Shown: positions 1 through 7,978 of the stretch, piece by piece | Numbering within the stretch: position 1 is the first letter of the stretch | How the letters are laid out: the number at the start of each line of letters is the position of its first letter | From: Bacteroidia bacterium | GTDB taxonomy: Bacteria > Bacteroidota > Bacteroidia > Palsa-965 | Assembly (NCBI GenBank): GCA_023151315.1 | Contig: JAKLJE010000025.1 | Span: 14,088 to 70,167 of the forward strand | Direction: 5' to 3' | Length of the DNA stretch: 56,080 nt | Translations under genes and position numbers: made by a program | The notes under the pieces: model-generated | The model's input: the letters and a program-made list of their open reading frames with translations, nothing else | What the model was told of the DNA's origin: nothing | Databases searched by the model: none

Positions 1-1
1 T

Positions 2-319
2 GCAATTGATACGGTTTCAAAAGCCGCGATGTCATCAAGTCAATTGAAAATATGGAACGATAATGCTCCGAAAATGAGACTGTCTGTTGAAGCGATATCA
101 AAAACAACAGACATTGAAAAACAAAGGAGTCAGCTCAATGCTTTGTCAGTATCGTTGTTTGAAGTCGTAAAAGTGTTTAATGTAGGTAAACAATCTGTTT
201 TCTATCAATACTGCCCTATGAAAAAGGCGTATTGGCTCAGTAAGACTAAAGAAATCAGAAACCCGTACTACGGTAAAAAAATGCTGAACTGCGGTAGTAC
301 AAAAGAAACAAAGAAGTAA
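2..319 (+). CDS. DUF3347-type periplasmic protein, C-terminal part (5' end outside window)
   Basis: The frame is open from the first base of the window, so this is the end of a gene whose start lies upstream; the ATG at 29 is internal. About 105 residues are visible. The C-terminus carries a Cys-Pro-Met motif, a Tyr-Trp-Leu-Ser motif, an Asn-Pro-Tyr-Tyr-Gly motif and a Met-Leu-x-Cys-Gly motif, which together are the signature of the end of DUF3347. That domain is found in Bacteroidota copper and heavy-metal resistance loci, sometimes fused to membrane-fusion proteins of RND efflux systems. The stop codon is one base before the ATG of the multicopper oxidase, so the two are almost certainly co-transcribed and a role in periplasmic copper handling is inferred. 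How much of the protein lies upstream cannot be told. Confidence 0.75.
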   Translation, partial: AIDTVSKAAMSSSQLKIWNDNAPKMRLSVEAISKTTDIEKQRSQLNALSVSLFEVVKVFNVGKQSVFYQYCPMKKAYWLSKTKEIRNPYYGKKMLNCGSTKETKK

Positions 320-320
320 A

Positions 321-2438
321 ATGAAAAAGATCATCGGAATTGCAATTGTTCTGCTTCATGCTTTTGGTTTGCTTGGACAACACCTGGTTAAATACGATCT
401 GACCATTAAGGATACCGTTATTAACTACACCGGCAAGTTACGTCCGGCTATTGCTGTTAACGGACAGATTCCGATGCCGTCGCTGTACTTTACAGAAGGG
501 GACACTGCCGAAATTCACGTGCACAATCTGATGCATCACGAAACATCCCTGCATTGGCACGGATTACTTCTTCCGAACGAACAAGACGGTGTTTCTTATC
601 TTACCACCCAGCCCATTAAACCACATAGTACACATACTTTCCGTTTTGTACTGCGACAAAACGGAACATACTGGTATCATTCACACACTATGCTGCAGGA
701 GCAAGTGGGTATGTATGGTGCATTAATTGTTTATAAGCGGGGCGAACGTCCCACCAACGAAGAAGTCTTATTGTTGAGCGATTGGACCGATGAAAAACCG
801 GAGCAAGTAGAACGATCACTTCACTATGCTACGGATTGGTACCTCCTGAAAAAAAATGCAGTCCAGAGTTATTCTGAATCCATTAAAGTCGGCAGACTGG
901 CAGATAAGTTCGAAAACGAATTCAAGCGTATGCATGCCATGGATGTAAGTGATGTTTATTACAACAAGTTTCTGATCAATGGCAGCACTTCGCAAATCAG
1001 ACAGAGCTATACCAAAGGAGATACTATTCGTTTACGTGTGATTAACGGAAGCAGCAGCACGTACTTCTGGCTTAATTACTCCGGAGGAAAGATCCGTGTT
1101 GTTGCTTCTGATGGAATGGACGTGGTTCCGGTAGAAGTGGATCGACTCATAGTCGGTGTCTCAGAAATCTATGATGTTGAAATCATTATTCCAGAAGAAG
1201 ATAAAGCGTATGAATTTTCAGTCACCTCTGAAGATCGCATTGGCTCCGCATCTATGTGGTTCGGTCATGGGGTGAAAATTCAGGTACCCGCAATGCCCAT
1301 GTTGGACTATTTCGCAGGAATGGAAATGATGAATGATATGATGACCATCGGAGGTAACATGAAAACAATGAATATGACATTGCAGCAGATGGACATGAAC
1401 GTGGTAATGTATAGGGAGCCTTACGATTCGTTAACCACCCTGAACTACAATATGCTGAAGTCCCCGGTTAAAACCTCATTGCCCGAAGGTCCTGTGCGGG
1501 AGTTACATTTCGAACTCACCGGCAACATGAATCGTTATGTGTGGACTATCAACAATAAGACCGTCTCAGATACGGATCTCATCAAGATAAACAAAGGTGA
1601 AAACATCAGAATAATTATTACAAATAATTCAATGATGAGACACCCGATGCATCTTCACGGACACTTTTTCAGAGTAGTAAATCAATTTGGAGAATACTCC
1701 CCATTGAAAAATGTCCTTGACATCATGCCGATGGAGACAGACACTATTGAATTTCACGCCGGCGAAGATTATGGCGATTGGTATTTCCACTGTCACATAT
1801 TATATCATATGATGGCCGGTATGGGTCGCATATTCTCATACACTAATCCGGCTCCTCAACAAATATTTGACAACCCGAAAGCAGCATTGAAAAAAGTTTA
1901 TGCAGAAGACAGGAGATACTATCTGGGTGCCGAAATCGGCTTGGAGTCAAATAGCTCCGATGGCGAAATTTCATTTATGAATACTCATTGGAAAATGAGT
2001 GCAGAGTGGCGGGCGGGATACAACAGATCTAATGGTTTTGAAACAGAAAGTCACTTCGGAAGGTACATTGATCACAATCAATTTCTCCTTGTTTATGCAG
2101 GATGGGACTGGAGATACCGACAAAGCGAAACAGCAGAGCAGAACATTTTCGGATTAACAAGTACCAAAAACGATCGCGGAGTATTGCATGCAGGAATTCA
2201 GTACACGCTGCCATGGTTCATCGTAGCTAACGCCTCAATTGATCACACCGGTTACTTCAGGTTGCAATTTAAGCGCGAAGATATTGCCCTGACGAAACGT
2301 ATCAGATTGTGGGGAATGTGGAACAGTGATCGCGAGTACGCAATCGGAGCCCGTTACATAATGACTAAATATCTTTCTGCATCAAGCCATTATGATAGTG
2401 ACATGGGATTCGGGGCGGGGTTGACGTTTACTTATTGA
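321..2438 (+). CDS. Copper-type multicopper oxidase with C-terminal barrel-like domain
   Basis: A 705-residue exported multicopper oxidase, probably oxidising Cu(I) in the periplasm. A signal peptide (about residues 1-19) is followed by three cupredoxin domains. All copper ligands are visible: HWHG at 78-81, WYHSH at 118-122, HPMHLHG at 441-447, and HCH at 490-492 followed by H496 and M501. C491, H441, H496 and M501 form the type 1 site. A Met-rich stretch at about 325-364 resembles the Cu(I)-binding Met-rich segments of CueO/CopA enzymes. After the last ligand about 170 further residues (about 535-705) alternate aromatic and polar residues and end in F-T-Y, like a CopB-type outer-membrane barrel. 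The start follows the upstream DUF3347 gene by one base. Copper detoxification is inferred from ligands and neighbour. Confidence 0.9.
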   Translation: MKKIIGIAIVLLHAFGLLGQHLVKYDLTIKDTVINYTGKLRPAIAVNGQIPMPSLYFTEGDTAEIHVHNLMHHETSLHWHGLLLPNEQDGVSYLTTQPIKPHSTHTFRFVLRQNGTYWYHSHTMLQEQVGMYGALIVYKRGERPTNEEVLLLSDWTDEKPEQVERSLHYATDWYLLKKNAVQSYSESIKVGRLADKFENEFKRMHAMDVSDVYYNKFLINGSTSQIRQSYTKGDTIRLRVINGSSSTYFWLNYSGGKIRVVASDGMDVVPVEVDRLIVGVSEIYDVEIIIPEEDKAYEFSVTSEDRIGSASMWFGHGVKIQVPAMPMLDYFAGMEMMNDMMTIGGNMKTMNMTLQQMDMNVVMYREPYDSLTTLNYNMLKSPVKTSLPEGPVRELHFELTGNMNRYVWTINNKTVSDTDLIKINKGENIRIIITNNSMMRHPMHLHGHFFRVVNQFGEYSPLKNVLDIMPMETDTIEFHAGEDYGDWYFHCHILYHMMAGMGRIFSYTNPAPQQIFDNPKAALKKVYAEDRRYYLGAEIGLESNSSDGEISFMNTHWKMSAEWRAGYNRSNGFETESHFGRYIDHNQFLLVYAGWDWRYRQSETAEQNIFGLTSTKNDRGVLHAGIQYTLPWFIVANASIDHTGYFRLQFKREDIALTKRIRLWGMWNSDREYAIGARYIMTKYLSASSHYDSDMGFGAGLTFTY

Positions 2439-2476
2439 AATAATTCAAGCCAAAGTGTATCTGCAACAGAAAGCGG

Positions 2477-3751
2477 TTACTTCGGTTCATAGATCAACTC
2501 GATCGCTCCGCTCTTACCATTATCCGAAACAAGATTTACGTTACGTTTCTTATTTCCGTCTTTGATCACAACGGCTGCGGTATTAGGCGGAATCTCTCCG
2601 AGATTTTCAGCGTACATAACAAAGATGTTGCTGCCGGGTTTAAGTTTCACAGTGAAGCGGCGTTTGTGTTTACGTAAACGCAACTTGTGTTTGATCATCT
2701 CATTGTTCATGTACAATGAAACAACGTCCCCGTCAATTTCATTACGATCCCAAACAATAATCTTCACTCGCTTATTATGCACCTTGAATGATTCCTGCAC
2801 GTCTACCTCACGGGTTGTATCTGCCGTTGCGTAATAATCCGGCGGCGGTGTTGTCGTATCTACATCTTTCGGCTTCGGAACGCCATTGAATGTGTAGCGC
2901 AGATTCAACATAACAACTGCTCCTGTGTACTCGATTGTCGATTTGCCAACAGAAGTATTGCTCTGAAAAAACTCGTATTGATCTGTATAAGTTGCGAACA
3001 AAGGCAGATGCGCCACCACGCCGAAATCCAGCGTGCGGTCATAATCGAGCTGATACTCTCTTCTCCCCGCTTCTATGCTGAACAGATAACTCTGCTGCCG
3101 CGCCTTCACCGTTTCCAGACGCATTCCTGTGCCGTTTTCAGTCCAGTCTTCTCTTGCGCCCAATTCGATCTTCTGTCCGAAGTTGCGGTGATAAAACGAT
3201 TGACTGAATCCGATGCGTGTGTACCAGAACTCGTGCGCGTAAGGGCCTGTCGGTCCGCGACGAAACGCGTGAGTATATGACACACCATAACTGAGATATT
3301 TATCCGTCATCACCCAACGCGCAAATGTGTCGCGCTGATATGTGAAATAAAACGGCGTTACAAAAGTGTATGTTGCTTTGTTCTGCTGAAACTGTACTTC
3401 AAATCCTCCCGTTTGTTTCCCGCCCTTGTATCGATACGTGATTCCTGCGTGTATTCCGAGTGAAGTATTCGCAATGATTGATAATCGTTTGCGTCCGAGA
3501 TTGTCACTCACAACACCCATTCCGAAATTGGTAGTGCGCGTGAAATGATTATCCCCGCTGATTTTTGTCATCTGATGCGGAGCAAATCCGATCATGCCCA
3601 CGTTGAACCCTGCATTCCACATTCTCTTAGGCAACTGCGGAACCGGGAAACCGTTCTCAGGCGCTTGAGGCGGTGCAGGAGCCTGCGCGTATGCCCCGTA
3701 GGCAAACAGCAACAGTACAGAGAACAGCACGATTCTTATCATGTTTTGCAT
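2477..3751 (-). CDS. Outer-membrane-type protein with C-terminal beta-sandwich domain
   Basis: An exported protein of about 424 residues, no precise function recognised. The start was set at the ATG whose first base is 3751: a signal peptide ending A-Y-A-Q begins there, and a TATCTTTA promoter element at 3757-3764 lies inside the longer frame that opens at 3775. The middle (about residues 30-290) alternates aromatic and charged residues with many Tyr, as in outer-membrane barrels. After a Pro/Asp-rich linker, the last 100 residues contain a W-D-x-x-E-I-D-G-D-x-V-S-L-Y-x-N motif and a Y-A-E-N-L-G-x-I-P-P-N-T-A motif. This is a beta-sandwich domain that I associate with Bacteroidota envelope proteins, often next to OmpA-like proteins. 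It converges on the multicopper oxidase, with 38 bp between stop codons. Confidence 0.75.
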   Translation of the reverse strand: MQNMIRIVLFSVLLLFAYGAYAQAPAPPQAPENGFPVPQLPKRMWNAGFNVGMIGFAPHQMTKISGDNHFTRTTNFGMGVVSDNLGRKRLSIIANTSLGIHAGITYRYKGGKQTGGFEVQFQQNKATYTFVTPFYFTYQRDTFARWVMTDKYLSYGVSYTHAFRRGPTGPYAHEFWYTRIGFSQSFYHRNFGQKIELGAREDWTENGTGMRLETVKARQQSYLFSIEAGRREYQLDYDRTLDFGVVAHLPLFATYTDQYEFFQSNTSVGKSTIEYTGAVVMLNLRYTFNGVPKPKDVDTTTPPPDYYATADTTREVDVQESFKVHNKRVKIIVWDRNEIDGDVVSLYMNNEMIKHKLRLRKHKRRFTVKLKPGSNIFVMYAENLGEIPPNTAAVVIKDGNKKRNVNLVSDNGKSGAIELIYEPK

Positions 3752-3756
3752 CAGTG

Positions 3757-3764
3757 TAAAGATA
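3757..3764 (-). promoter_or_regulatory. -7 promoter element TATCTTTA
   Basis: It matches the Bacteroidota -7 consensus TAnnTTTG in seven of eight positions and lies five bases upstream of the ATG at 3751. No convincing -33 element is seen. It decides the start of the gene ending at 2477. Confidence 0.5.
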
Positions 3765-3943
3765 GAAAAGATCACGCGTCGCAGGATCGGAGATTTACTC
3801 GCATACCCATCTGTAAACGTGAATGAAAATTTACATCAGTGAAGCCGGTGATTACCGACAACAAATCATGAAGCCTTAAAAGTGTCTGTGATGGTCTGTA
3901 GTGTTAAACTTTATTGCACATTAAGATAATGGCCTGAAAGTAA

Positions 3944-3978
3944 AGAGTCGGCTTCCGGGGGATTGGAAGACCGACTCT
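3944..3978. other. Strong intergenic hairpin between divergent genes
   Basis: An eight-base arm (AGAGTCGG, 3944-3951) pairs with 3971-3978; after one bulged A (3970) a further five pairs (CTTCC with GGAAG) close on an eight-base loop. There is no T-run on the plus side and only a weak one on the minus side. Because the flanking genes diverge, it is not a simple gene terminator. It could be a leader structure, a small RNA end or an operator. The rest of the 3776-4087 gap shows nothing else that I can identify. Confidence 0.6.
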
Positions 3979-4087
3979 TCGGGTCCTGTAAGAGCATGCT
4001 TACATGTGCAATATAACAACCATTTTTGTGAAATCAAAACACCGTCAGTATTTAAACGCATAAAAGCTGATTGTGCCACCTTTGAGT

Positions 4088-4453
4088 ATGGCTTACCATT
4101 ACGGACTGGAGATAAAAAAACTACTGAAAAAGAGGGGGATGACGGTTACTGAGTTCGCCAGACGCATCAACAAATCACGTGAAAACGCATACAACATATT
4201 CACTCGTAAAAGTCTGGATATTGACTTGTTAAACACGATTTCACAGGTGTTGGAACACGATTTTGTTTCAGGGAGCAGCACAGGAGTGAAAGTAAAAGGG
4301 GCCGGACGCAACGATCTTGCGCATGAGAATGCACCGACGTACAGCAGAATGGAACAGGACGTGAATTTGCTGCGGGAAGAACTTCATCTGCTGCGTAAGG
4401 AAGTAAGCGACCTGCGTGATCGCATTGCTAAAGTGGAAAACAGGAAAAAGTAG
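4088..4453 (+). CDS. Small HTH (XRE-like) DNA-binding protein with C-terminal coiled coil
   Basis: A protein of 121 residues. Residues about 5-60 form a helix-turn-helix of the Cro/XRE type, with the pattern L-L-K-K-R-G-M-T-V-T-E-F-A-R-R and an R-E-N-A-Y-N-I-F recognition helix. A Gly/Ser-rich linker follows, then residues 85-121 form a heptad-patterned coiled coil (L-R-E-E-L, L-L-R-K-E, L-R-D-R-I) that should allow dimerisation. A GTG at 4073 in the same frame would add five residues; the ATG at 4088 is preferred because the domain begins directly after it. It is probably a transcription regulator. The target is unknown, although it lies divergent to the barrel-like gene at 2477-3751. Confidence 0.75.
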   Translation: MAYHYGLEIKKLLKKRGMTVTEFARRINKSRENAYNIFTRKSLDIDLLNTISQVLEHDFVSGSSTGVKVKGAGRNDLAHENAPTYSRMEQDVNLLREELHLLRKEVSDLRDRIAKVENRKK

Positions 4454-4529
4454 TCCGGTCTGCGAACTCACTGCCCACTGAAAATGCAACATACCCTCCG
4501 GAAATGAACCGGACTTGCGTTACATTTTC

Positions 4530-4537
4530 TAACTTTC
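4530..4537 (+). promoter_or_regulatory. Possible -7 promoter element TAACTTTC
   Basis: It matches TAnnTTTG in seven of eight positions, 15 bases upstream of the ATG at 4553; an overlapping candidate TACATTTT lies at 4521-4528. No -33 element is clear. Confidence 0.35.
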
Positions 4538-4552
4538 AGAAAACTTGTTCGC

Positions 4553-6283
4553 ATGCGTAATTTTCTACTCGTAATTTTTGTGTGCTTCCTGTCGCCTTCA
4601 TTTGCGCAAATCTGCACTATCGACACAACGTATACTTCCCCGGGGATTTATCCCGACACACTGCCAACAGCAACTGTAGGTCAACCTTATTCCACAGACA
4701 TTACATTCGTCCTTCCACTTGATACGATGGGCTATGATTTCACGAACTTTCATATTCTGACCTGCACTTTGCCCGTAGGTTTGACTTGGCAATGCAATAA
4801 CGCAGCCAATGGTTGCAACTATGATCCTTGGGTCAACCAATACGGATGCGTCAACGTTTCCGGAACTCCGCTGCTCGCCGGATTTTATCCCATAGATGTT
4901 ACGGTAATTGCTGATCTCACCATTGCATCCGGAATTCCTGTCACATTTCAGGTGTACATGAATGTGATTCCAAGCACGTCTTCATCTTCCAATAACGGTT
5001 TTTCAATGACCGGCTTTGAAGGCTGTGCACCGATTACCGTAAACTTTACAAACAACAATCCGGGACTTCTCGGATACTTCTGGGACTTCGGCAATGCGAA
5101 TCAATCCACCGCTGAAAATCCTGCCCCGCAGGTTTACACCCAACCGGGCGATTACTATGTGCACTACGAAGCATATAGCGATACCACAACATATAATTTC
5201 TACACACTGACTGACATTACGATTCAGTCCATTCAGAATTCCACTTCAGTCTGGGGTTATCCGGTAGACGGAAATCCCGACTTGTTTGTCATCGTGAAAG
5301 AAAACGGAAATCCTGTTTATCAATCTTCTTTCTATCAGGATCAGTTTCCGGTTGTCAGCTGGACAGGATTAAATGTTAACATGAATCCTGCTAACACGTA
5401 TGTGCTTGAAGTGTGGGATGAAGATGATAACGAATTCGGCTTCGGTGCCGATGATTTTGTTGGAAGTCATACCATGTCATTGAACGGATGTAACGGGTGC
5501 GCTGCCAATATTTCCGTAGTGAACTATACCGTGAATCACACAGTTGTTCCTCCGTCTCCGTCTGTAATCACTGATGACACGATTCATGTTTACGGTTATC
5601 CGGGAATTCCGAATATCGTTTATGATTCATTGAATCACGTTCTCACAACCGATTCAACGCAATACAATCTGCAATGGTATCTCAACGGAAGTCCTTTGCT
5701 TGGAGAAAACAGCGGAACCGATACGGTTTGGGTTTCCGGAGACTATTTTGTTGTTGCAGTGAATCAGTGGGGCTGCGCATCATTCTCTGATACCGTTCTT
5801 GCTGTGTATTGCGACACTTCCTGGCATCCGACCATCACACAGAACGGAACGCAGCTTTCTACCATTGATACCACCAACAACACCATGCAATGGTATCTGA
5901 ACAACAACGCAATCGTTGGTCAGACCGGAGACATGATCAATGCCGTTATCAATGGAACATACACTCTGGAAGTGACCAACCAATACGGTTGCGTGTTCAC
6001 ATCTGATCCCGTGATAATTGATGTAGGTGTTGCGGAACGCGCTGAGCTGGGCTTCACCATGATGCCGAATCCGGCAGGTGATGTTGTGACACTTTCATTC
6101 GGAGATAATTTCGGTCAGGCATTCATCACAATTACTGATGTGACCGGCCGCGCGGTTCTGAATGATCAATCGACGCAATCAACGCACAGCACAGATGTTT
6201 CCGCTTTACCGGTTGGAACATATATCGTAAATGTCACTAACGGTCAGAAATCATTCAGCGCACGTTTGGTGATCGCGAGGTAA
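4553..6283 (+). CDS. Secreted T9SS cargo protein with PKD-like domain
   Basis: A 576-residue secreted protein. The signal peptide (1-19) ends S-F-A-Q. A PKD-like domain spans about 155-220 (G-C-A-P-I-T-V-N-F, then Y-F-W-D-F-G and Q-P-G-D-Y-Y-V). A segment at about 232-320 with Asp/Glu clusters (V-W-D-E-D-D-N-E-F-G-F-G-A-D-D) resembles a C2-like calcium-binding fold. Two short Ig-like repeats with the phrase Q-W-Y-L-N follow. Residues about 498-576 are a T9SS type A sorting domain: M-M-P-N-P-A-G-D, then I-T-D-V-T-G-R, then L-P-V-G-T-Y-I-V. The protein should be exported through the outer membrane and attached or released. Its substrate or partner is unknown. Confidence 0.85.
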   Translation: MRNFLLVIFVCFLSPSFAQICTIDTTYTSPGIYPDTLPTATVGQPYSTDITFVLPLDTMGYDFTNFHILTCTLPVGLTWQCNNAANGCNYDPWVNQYGCVNVSGTPLLAGFYPIDVTVIADLTIASGIPVTFQVYMNVIPSTSSSSNNGFSMTGFEGCAPITVNFTNNNPGLLGYFWDFGNANQSTAENPAPQVYTQPGDYYVHYEAYSDTTTYNFYTLTDITIQSIQNSTSVWGYPVDGNPDLFVIVKENGNPVYQSSFYQDQFPVVSWTGLNVNMNPANTYVLEVWDEDDNEFGFGADDFVGSHTMSLNGCNGCAANISVVNYTVNHTVVPPSPSVITDDTIHVYGYPGIPNIVYDSLNHVLTTDSTQYNLQWYLNGSPLLGENSGTDTVWVSGDYFVVAVNQWGCASFSDTVLAVYCDTSWHPTITQNGTQLSTIDTTNNTMQWYLNNNAIVGQTGDMINAVINGTYTLEVTNQYGCVFTSDPVIIDVGVAERAELGFTMMPNPAGDVVTLSFGDNFGQAFITITDVTGRAVLNDQSTQSTHSTDVSALPVGTYIVNVTNGQKSFSARLVIAR

Positions 6284-6339
6284 ATCGGAATAAACACACA
6301 TAAGTTTTTGTTTGATGTGCGGCATCTGTACGCACTCAT

Positions 6340-6347
6340 TATCTTTG
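6340..6347 (+). promoter_or_regulatory. -7 promoter element TATCTTTG
   Basis: A perfect TAnnTTTG match, four bases before the ATG at 6352, so the transcript should start at or within a few bases of the start codon. No -33 TTG is seen at the usual distance. Confidence 0.6.
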
Positions 6348-6351
6348 CAGC

Positions 6352-6771
6352 ATGTCAGTAAACTCAATTGATTCTTCCAAAGCTCCGGAACCTGTCGGGC
6401 TTTATCCGCATGCAAAACGTGTAGGCAATCTTCTCTTTCTTTCAGGTGTGGGTCCGCGCGAACGCGGCACAAAGAAAATCCCCGGAGTTGAATTGGATGC
6501 CAATGGTAAAATTGTTTCTTACGACATAGAAACACAATGTCGCAGCGTTTTTCAGAACGTGAAATACATTCTGGAAGATGCCGGAAGCAGTTGGGACAAA
6601 ATTGTTGATGTAACGGTGTTTCTCACCAATATGAAAGACGATTTCCCGACGTACAACCGTCTTTGGGCAGAGTATTTTGCAGGAAACCCTCCTTGCAGAA
6701 CCACACTCGAAATCAATTGCCTTCCTACTCCGATTGCAATTGAACTGAAAGTGATTGCAACTATTGACTGA
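6352..6771 (+). CDS. RidA family deaminase (2-aminomuconate deaminase-like)
   Basis: A 139-residue, single-domain RidA/YjgF protein, likely cytosolic and trimeric as in the family. The Rid active-site arginine is visible as R116 in C-R-T-T-L-E, with E131 near the C-terminus. The N-terminal motif S-G-V-G-P-R (31-36), followed by G-T-K-x-I-P-G, is what I associate with the 2-aminomuconate deaminase-like branch rather than classical RidA. The enzyme could hydrolyse an enamine/imine in tryptophan or aromatic amine breakdown or act as a general imine deaminase. No kynurenine-pathway gene lies next to it, so the narrower substrate is only a suggestion. The next gene starts nine bases after the stop. 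Confidence 0.85.
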   Translation: MSVNSIDSSKAPEPVGLYPHAKRVGNLLFLSGVGPRERGTKKIPGVELDANGKIVSYDIETQCRSVFQNVKYILEDAGSSWDKIVDVTVFLTNMKDDFPTYNRLWAEYFAGNPPCRTTLEINCLPTPIAIELKVIATID

Positions 6772-6779
6772 ATGACCAA

Positions 6780-7328
6780 TTGAAGTCTTCGCTGTTTAAG
6801 CTCATGATTCTGTCCTGCGTGACATTCGTCTCCTGCGACAGCGTTATGCACGAATACATCGCACAGTCAGGCGGCATTGAATACAACATTCCGGCTCCTC
6901 TGGATTCATCTTCTGATTTCGAAATAGTGATTGATGCAGAAATGGATTTCCCTGTTCTGCACGGAAATATTTCCATGCCATACTCCGATGCAGAGCGCAT
7001 TGAATCGGTTGAGATGGATTTGCTGAAAGACAAAACCGTTTTATCCGCAACGGATGCATCATTCGAGGTAAGCTGGTTCAACAATTTCACGGAGTTGAAA
7101 AGCATGAGTGCTCTCGATAGCCTTGTGGCGCGTGTGCATGCCGACACATCTCTGAATGATAAAGATTATCCGATTCACCTGAAAATCGTGAAGTCGTACA
7201 ATAAAACTGAGCTGCATGATCAGCTTTCGGTACATCTGCGAATAAAATCCGATCTCGGTACGAAAGACACCACGGTACTTTTTACACTTTCCACGTCTAA
7301 AGATCATAGAGGCTTCCGTTTTCACTGA
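6780..7328 (+). CDS. Lipoprotein of unknown function
   Basis: A 182-residue protein starting at TTG. The hydrophobic N-terminus ends in a lipobox with the lipid-attachment cysteine at 19 (F-V-S-C). The mature part is acidic and Ser/Asp-rich with alternating beta-strand-like segments. I considered the gliding lipoprotein GldH, which has similar size and a nearby Cys-Asp, but its other motifs are absent, so no family is assigned. It starts nine bases after ridA, and its stop overlaps the ATG of the next lipoprotein gene by one base (TGATG), so the pair is likely translationally coupled. Confidence 0.7.
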   Translation: MKSSLFKLMILSCVTFVSCDSVMHEYIAQSGGIEYNIPAPLDSSSDFEIVIDAEMDFPVLHGNISMPYSDAERIESVEMDLLKDKTVLSATDASFEVSWFNNFTELKSMSALDSLVARVHADTSLNDKDYPIHLKIVKSYNKTELHDQLSVHLRIKSDLGTKDTTVLFTLSTSKDHRGFRFH

Positions 7329-7978
7329 TGAAAAAACTGTTTTTTATTCTGCCGCTGATGTTGCTCTTCGCAGCATCCTGTGAACGCCGACAGCAGGTGC
7401 TGCACGAAGGTTCTTCCGTGCTTGATGACAGTACAGTTGTACAATGGAAAGAATTTCTGGATCATGATACGTTCGTTCGCGAAGTGCGATCAGAAGGAAA
7501 AATAATTCTGATTGCGAAAGCGATGAACGAAAAGGAGTTCCGCGACAGCACGTTCACTGAAACAAGTTATTTCCCGAACGGGAAACCTCTCGCTTTGCGC
7601 AGTTTCTCTCACGGAAAGCAGAGCGGTAACTGGAAGTCGTGGTACGAAAACGGCAAACTGAAATCAAGCAGTCTGGTTACCAATAGCGTGCTCCGCGATT
7701 ATGTTTCGTACTATGACGACGGCAGTATTGCGGTAACAGGCTCGCGTCTTCCGGACGGAACAATGTCGCGCACTGAACGCTGGAGAAACGGCAACCTGAA
7801 AGAAGAATTCACAACCGACAGCACAGGTAAAGGAAATTGCGTGAACTACCACATGAACGGACGCAAATCCGCTGAAGGAAAACTGTTCAACTTTACACCT
7901 GACAGTGTATGGCATCGTTGGGACACATTAGGCGTATCTTTGCCGGACACCTCGTATGGCATTCCGGTTCTTCACTAA
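7328..7978 (+). CDS. Lipoprotein with MORN-like (YwqK-type) repeats
   Basis: A 216-residue lipoprotein: the signal ends F-A-A-S-C with the lipidated cysteine at 18. Residues about 80-200 hold four or five repeats of the MORN variant seen in YwqK proteins, with phrases such as Y-F-P-N-G-K, W-Y-E-N-G-K-L-K, Y-Y-D-D-G-S and Y-H-M-N-G-R-K. Database names for this family include 'toxin-antitoxin system YwqK antitoxin', but nothing here looks like a toxin partner. It overlaps the upstream lipoprotein by one base and the downstream glycosyltransferase by 23 bases, so the three form one unit. A probable envelope-surface scaffold; true role unknown. Confidence 0.75.
   Translation: MKKLFFILPLMLLFAASCERRQQVLHEGSSVLDDSTVVQWKEFLDHDTFVREVRSEGKIILIAKAMNEKEFRDSTFTETSYFPNGKPLALRSFSHGKQSGNWKSWYENGKLKSSSLVTNSVLRDYVSYYDDGSIAVTGSRLPDGTMSRTERWRNGNLKEEFTTDSTGKGNCVNYHMNGRKSAEGKLFNFTPDSVWHRWDTLGVSLPDTSYGIPVLH
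7935..7942 (+). promoter_or_regulatory. Internal -7 promoter element TATCTTTG
   Basis: A perfect TAnnTTTG match inside the 3' end of the lipoprotein gene, 13 bases before the ATG at 7956. It could drive the glycosyltransferase separately from the ridA operon. The flanking sequence is also constrained by coding, so chance is possible. Confidence 0.4.

Noticed and set aside
3823-3879. An 18-codon ORF between the divergent genes at 3.8 kb
   Set aside because: Too short, no terminator or conservation evidence.
6780-7328. Gliding lipoprotein GldH for the gene after ridA
   Set aside because: Size and lipobox fit, but the GldH motifs after the cysteine are not present.
7328-7978. Antitoxin function implied by the YwqK-family name
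   Set aside because: The protein is a MORN-like lipoprotein and no toxin-like gene is adjacent.
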